DNA of 64,000 nt, taken from assembly GCA_016722375.1 (NCBI GenBank), contig JADKJG010000004.1, positions 310,001 to 374,000 of the forward strand, given 5' to 3'. Shown here in pieces: positions 61,892-64,000 of the stretch. How positions within the stretch are numbered: the stretch's first letter is position 1; the number at the start of each line of letters is the position of its first letter. Below the pieces are notes generated by a model. That model ran no database searches. It was not told the DNA's origin and was given only the letters and a program-made list of their open reading frames with translations. The stretch is from Bacteroidota bacterium (GTDB taxonomy: Bacteria; Bacteroidota; Bacteroidia; Chitinophagales; LD1). A program made the translations under genes and the position numbers.

Positions 61892-63118
61892 ATGAAAGCA
61901 CTTATACTCATCATTGTTTTGGGGATGCACTTTTCTGATTTAATAGCAGCAAAGAGTACTTTGTCCCTGCGCCTTCAATCAGTCAATACCGGTTATCTGG
62001 ATGATGCCTCCATCTACTTTGAAGAAAATGCTATTTCGTCATTCAACAGTACGGACGATGAATTGCTTGTATCCAGTCCTTTTGAGGGAGTTCCCGAACT
62101 TTTTTCTTTTACTTCAGATGGAATCAAATGCTCTAAAAATGGTTTCGGCAATTTATCTTCTACCGAAATAGTTCCGCTGGGTTTTGAAGTGGATATAGAC
62201 GGCAACTACAATATTTCTGCGATTAACTTGACAAATTTCGACCCCTCCTGCCTTATCCGTTTAGAAGATCGGCAAACAAATGTGTTTACCGACTTGCGAA
62301 CCGGAACTTATACTGCTTTGCTAAATACCAGTGACAGCGATTCGGGAAGGTTTTATATTCATGTCACCCATCCGGCTGTGTTCACCTACGTCAACTCGGG
62401 TTGTCAGAATAATGAAGGTTCTATCACCGTGACTATTGACCCTACCGTGCCTTGGGATATCTGTCAGTTATATGATACGGCAAACAATCTAATCGAAACA
62501 ATTGCCAATGTGAACCCGGTGGCATCCTTCAATGGTTTGGCGCAGGGCAAATACTATGTAGCATTTTTAACCGGTTTCTATTCCTCAGGAAAATATTTTG
62601 AACTGGGAGGGAATTATATTACCTCCTCCATGCAGACTCCGAACGACCCGATTTATGTTGGGCAGCGGACTACTTTTCATGCCTTGGCATCCAATACTAC
62701 TCAATATGAATGGGACTTTGGTGATGGTACTTTAATCACCGGCGTGGCCAACCCGCCGATGACTTATTATACACCCGGAACCTACCCGGTCAACGTGATG
62801 TGTTCTAACACTTATGGATGTTCGGCTTCTTCACAAATGATGATTACGGTTGAAGTTCCGTCGGGGATAAGGGAAGAAAAGAAACAGGAATTGATGATAT
62901 CCGTTCAGGGAAACATCCTGCGCTTGAACAGAAAGACCCAAGTAGCAGACCATGCACAAGTACAAATATTCGACCTTTTAGGCAGACCGATTTATAAAGC
63001 GCCTTGGCAGACCATGCAATGCGCCATTGACCTGAACGACCAACCGGCAGGCTATTACATATTATCTGTGGCTGGCGAAAAAGACGTGAGTACCAGTAGA
63101 ATTTTTATCGAGCGATAA
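61892..63118 (+). CDS. PKD-domain secreted protein with T9SS sorting domain
   Basis: This 408-residue protein has a signal peptide (LILIIVLGMHFSDLIAA). About 260 residues of beta-rich sequence of unknown family follow, then one PKD domain (YEWDFGDGTLITGVANPP, YYTPGTYPVNVMCSN). A type A T9SS sorting domain ends the protein (VQIFDLLGRPIYKAPW ... GYYILSVAGEKDVSTSR). It would be exported through type IX secretion. Confidence 0.87.
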   Translation: MKALILIIVLGMHFSDLIAAKSTLSLRLQSVNTGYLDDASIYFEENAISSFNSTDDELLVSSPFEGVPELFSFTSDGIKCSKNGFGNLSSTEIVPLGFEVDIDGNYNISAINLTNFDPSCLIRLEDRQTNVFTDLRTGTYTALLNTSDSDSGRFYIHVTHPAVFTYVNSGCQNNEGSITVTIDPTVPWDICQLYDTANNLIETIANVNPVASFNGLAQGKYYVAFLTGFYSSGKYFELGGNYITSSMQTPNDPIYVGQRTTFHALASNTTQYEWDFGDGTLITGVANPPMTYYTPGTYPVNVMCSNTYGCSASSQMMITVEVPSGIREEKKQELMISVQGNILRLNRKTQVADHAQVQIFDLLGRPIYKAPWQTMQCAIDLNDQPAGYYILSVAGEKDVSTSRIFIER

Positions 63119-63139
63119 ACCAAGATACAGCGGTTTGTA

Positions 63140-63179
63140 AAAAGGTCCTGCCTGGGAAAGGCGGGCCTTTTGTTTTTTA
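63140..63179 (+). terminator. Terminator of the PKD-domain gene
   Basis: AAAAGGTCC(T)GCC pairs with GGCGGGCCTTTT, followed by GTTTTTT. It lies 21 bp past the stop codon and 2 bp before the second palindrome. Confidence 0.8.
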
Positions 63180-63180
63180 T

Positions 63181-63213
63181 AAACTACAAAAGTCTTTAAG
63201 ACTTTTGTAGTCT
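63181..63213. repeat. Dispersed palindrome, copy 2
   Basis: AAACTACAAAAGTCTT and AAGACTTTTGTAG around one T, as in copy 1; after the right arm it reads TCTGAAAA, a tail shared with copy 3. Confidence 0.85.
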
Positions 63214-63228
63214 GAAAATTTTATAAGG

Positions 63229-63260
63229 ACTTCCAAGTTCGCTTCGCTAACACTTGGAAG
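63229..63260. repeat. Hairpin CTTCCAAGT/ACTTGGAAG
   Basis: CTTCCAAGT (63230-63238) pairs with ACTTGGAAG (63252-63260) over a 13-nt spacer rich in TTCGC. It may be a second part of the palindromic element at 63181. Confidence 0.5.
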
Positions 63261-63363
63261 AACGAACTTGTTGGTGGCATTTACGCTGCTATAAATTTGG
63301 GAAACTAAACACCTTCAAGGGCTAGATACCATGTGGCGGAATAAAAAATAATATTATTCCGGC
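63261..63363. other. Intergenic DNA, no gene seen
   Basis: Short AT-rich gap after the hairpin and before the toxin gene; nothing is recognised in it. Confidence 0.3.
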
Positions 63364-63633
63364 TTAGGGAAAATACCTATAAATCTCTTTTCGGTGTAGC
63401 AGTCTGGCCAGCCAAACCACTTTCCCTTCGACCAACAAACCCAAACGATAATGGCCGATTCTTATCCGGTAACAATGGGCGTGACCCTTAAGCCGTTTGA
63501 TGCCTTCGATTTTTAATAATGAATCAGACTTTTGAAACTGCTGAATTAGTTCATCCACCTTTAATACCAAATTCTTATTGGTAGAGATGGCTGTGAAATC
63601 TTTCTCAAAGGGCTTTGAGAATTTTACTTCCAT
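63364..63633 (-). CDS. RelE/ParE-family toxin
   Basis: This 89-residue protein has the RelE/ParE fold pattern: MEVKFSKPFEKDFTAI start, IEGIKRLKGHAHCYRIRIGH with conserved basic residues, YRLGLLVEGKVVWLARLLHR at the end. Toxins of this kind act as RNases on ribosome-bound mRNA. Its start overlaps the end of the antitoxin gene by 10 bp, so the pair is one intact operon, unlike the broken pair at 52.4 kb. Confidence 0.88.
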   Translation of the reverse strand: MEVKFSKPFEKDFTAISTNKNLVLKVDELIQQFQKSDSLLKIEGIKRLKGHAHCYRIRIGHYRLGLLVEGKVVWLARLLHRKEIYRYFP

Positions 63634-63827
63634 TTACGAATGACCTTTGCAATAGAGGAGGGTTTGGCTTCACCCTGTTTCACCGCTTCCTTGATCAATT
63701 TGCCGAATACAAAATCCTCCTGCTCCTCTTCAGAAAGGGTGAACATACGAACCTTCATTTTGCTCAGAAGCTCTTTAAGAAGACGACCTTCTTTTTTATC
63801 ACGGGCTTGCAACACTATTGTTTCCAT
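63624..63827 (-). CDS. Antitoxin of the RelE/ParE pair
   Basis: This 67-residue, charged protein (METIVLQARDKKEGRLLKEL ... VIRKWK) is encoded upstream of and overlapping the toxin, the usual antitoxin-first order. It is probably helical. No DNA-binding motif is certain. It likely blocks the toxin through its C-terminal half and represses the operon. Confidence 0.75.
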   Translation of the reverse strand: METIVLQARDKKEGRLLKELLSKMKVRMFTLSEEEQEDFVFGKLIKEAVKQGEAKPSSIAKVIRKWK

Positions 63828-63857
63828 ACTACAAATATAGCTATAAGGTTACAAAAT

Positions 63858-63897
63858 AAAAAAGCCCCGCCCGATAGTTATCGGAACGGGACTTTTC
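63858..63897. terminator. Hairpin terminator next to palindrome copy 3
   Basis: AAAAGCCCCG and CGGGACTTTT form an outer stem, with CGATAGTTATCG folding inside. T or A tracts flank both sides. It resembles the one at 5820, down to the CCGATAGT/ATCGG inner part. Confidence 0.7.
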
Positions 63898-63902
63898 GTT
63901 TT

Positions 63903-63939
63903 AAACTACAAAAGTCTCATAGACTTTTGTAGTCTGAAA
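63903..63939. repeat. Dispersed palindrome, copy 3
   Basis: AAACTACAAAAGTCT and AGACTTTTGTAG around CAT (63903-63932), followed by TCTGAAAA as in copy 2. The centre differs from the other copies but the stem is kept. The remaining 60 bp to the window end hold nothing recognised. Confidence 0.8.
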
Positions 63940-64000
63940 ACACTTCGCCTATTTATCAGTGGGCGATTGATTCCGCTTATAGATTTCCATTATAGGGAAT

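Overview
This 64 kb window is chromosomal DNA of a member of the Bacteroidota, probably an environmental lineage near Chitinophagales/Sphingobacteriales. The order is inferred from family content only. Direct signs are type IX secretion (T9SS) parts (PorX, a PorP/SprF-like protein, PorT) and several secreted proteins with a T9SS C-terminal sorting domain. Bacteroidota-restricted families (DUF4294, DUF4296) and promoter motifs of the TAnnTTTG type agree with this. There are no rRNA genes, convincing tRNA genes, prophage, CRISPR-Cas or plasmid genes. Content is mostly housekeeping, broken up by unusual repeat-bearing intergenic regions.

Layout. 0-10 kb: rpmI-rplT, a frameshifted lipoprotein, a membrane histidine kinase convergent with porX, a repeat-rich intergenic region (4.6-5.9 kb), a cold-shock protein, an MscS channel (frameshifted), a NifS-like desulfurase, a lipoprotein and a DUF4294 protein. 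10-22 kb: porP/sprF-like gene, class IV aminotransferase, polytopic membrane protein, 3-oxoacid CoA-transferase (scoAB), DUF4296 lipoprotein, YggS, repeat locus B, SppA, a LysM protein, NfeD and KdsB. 22-32.5 kb: LolD-type ATPase, two large T9SS-secreted proteins, PAP2-like membrane phosphatase, pyrF, TPR protein, methyltransferase and an epimerase-glycosyltransferase fusion. 32.5-40.5 kb: a MITE-like element, the exbB-exbD-exbD-tonB operon, repeat locus C, cytochrome c maturation (ccmE, ccmF) and an SRPBCC protein. 40.5-50.4 kb: prmC, repeat locus D, an FN3 protein with two frameshifts, ribD, rluA-type synthase, dipeptide epimerase, sucC, msrB, amino acid permease, and a second repeat-rich region (49.4-50.4 kb). 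50.4-64 kb: dnaG, a solo RelE/ParE toxin with a truncated antitoxin, a PPTase-porT-menG cluster, engB, a PstS-like lipoprotein, a TPR protein, two tandem coiled-coil paralogues, sdaA, a PKD-domain T9SS protein and an intact toxin-antitoxin pair.

Two themes stand out. First, five intergenic loci carry repeat arrays locked to about 21 bp, or twice that (41 or 42 bp), each with its own consensus. Two of them (5.1 and 49.9 kb) sit upstream of related remnants of a T9SS sorting domain and of a shared short tag, so they look like copies of one composite structure. A separate dispersed palindrome occurs three times, each time within about 10 bp of a hairpin terminator. Second, nine genes carry ten single-base frameshifts, most of them in homopolymer runs, while the protein continues perfectly in another frame. 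This points to consensus errors in the assembly, though phase variation is possible at the A8 and G8 runs.
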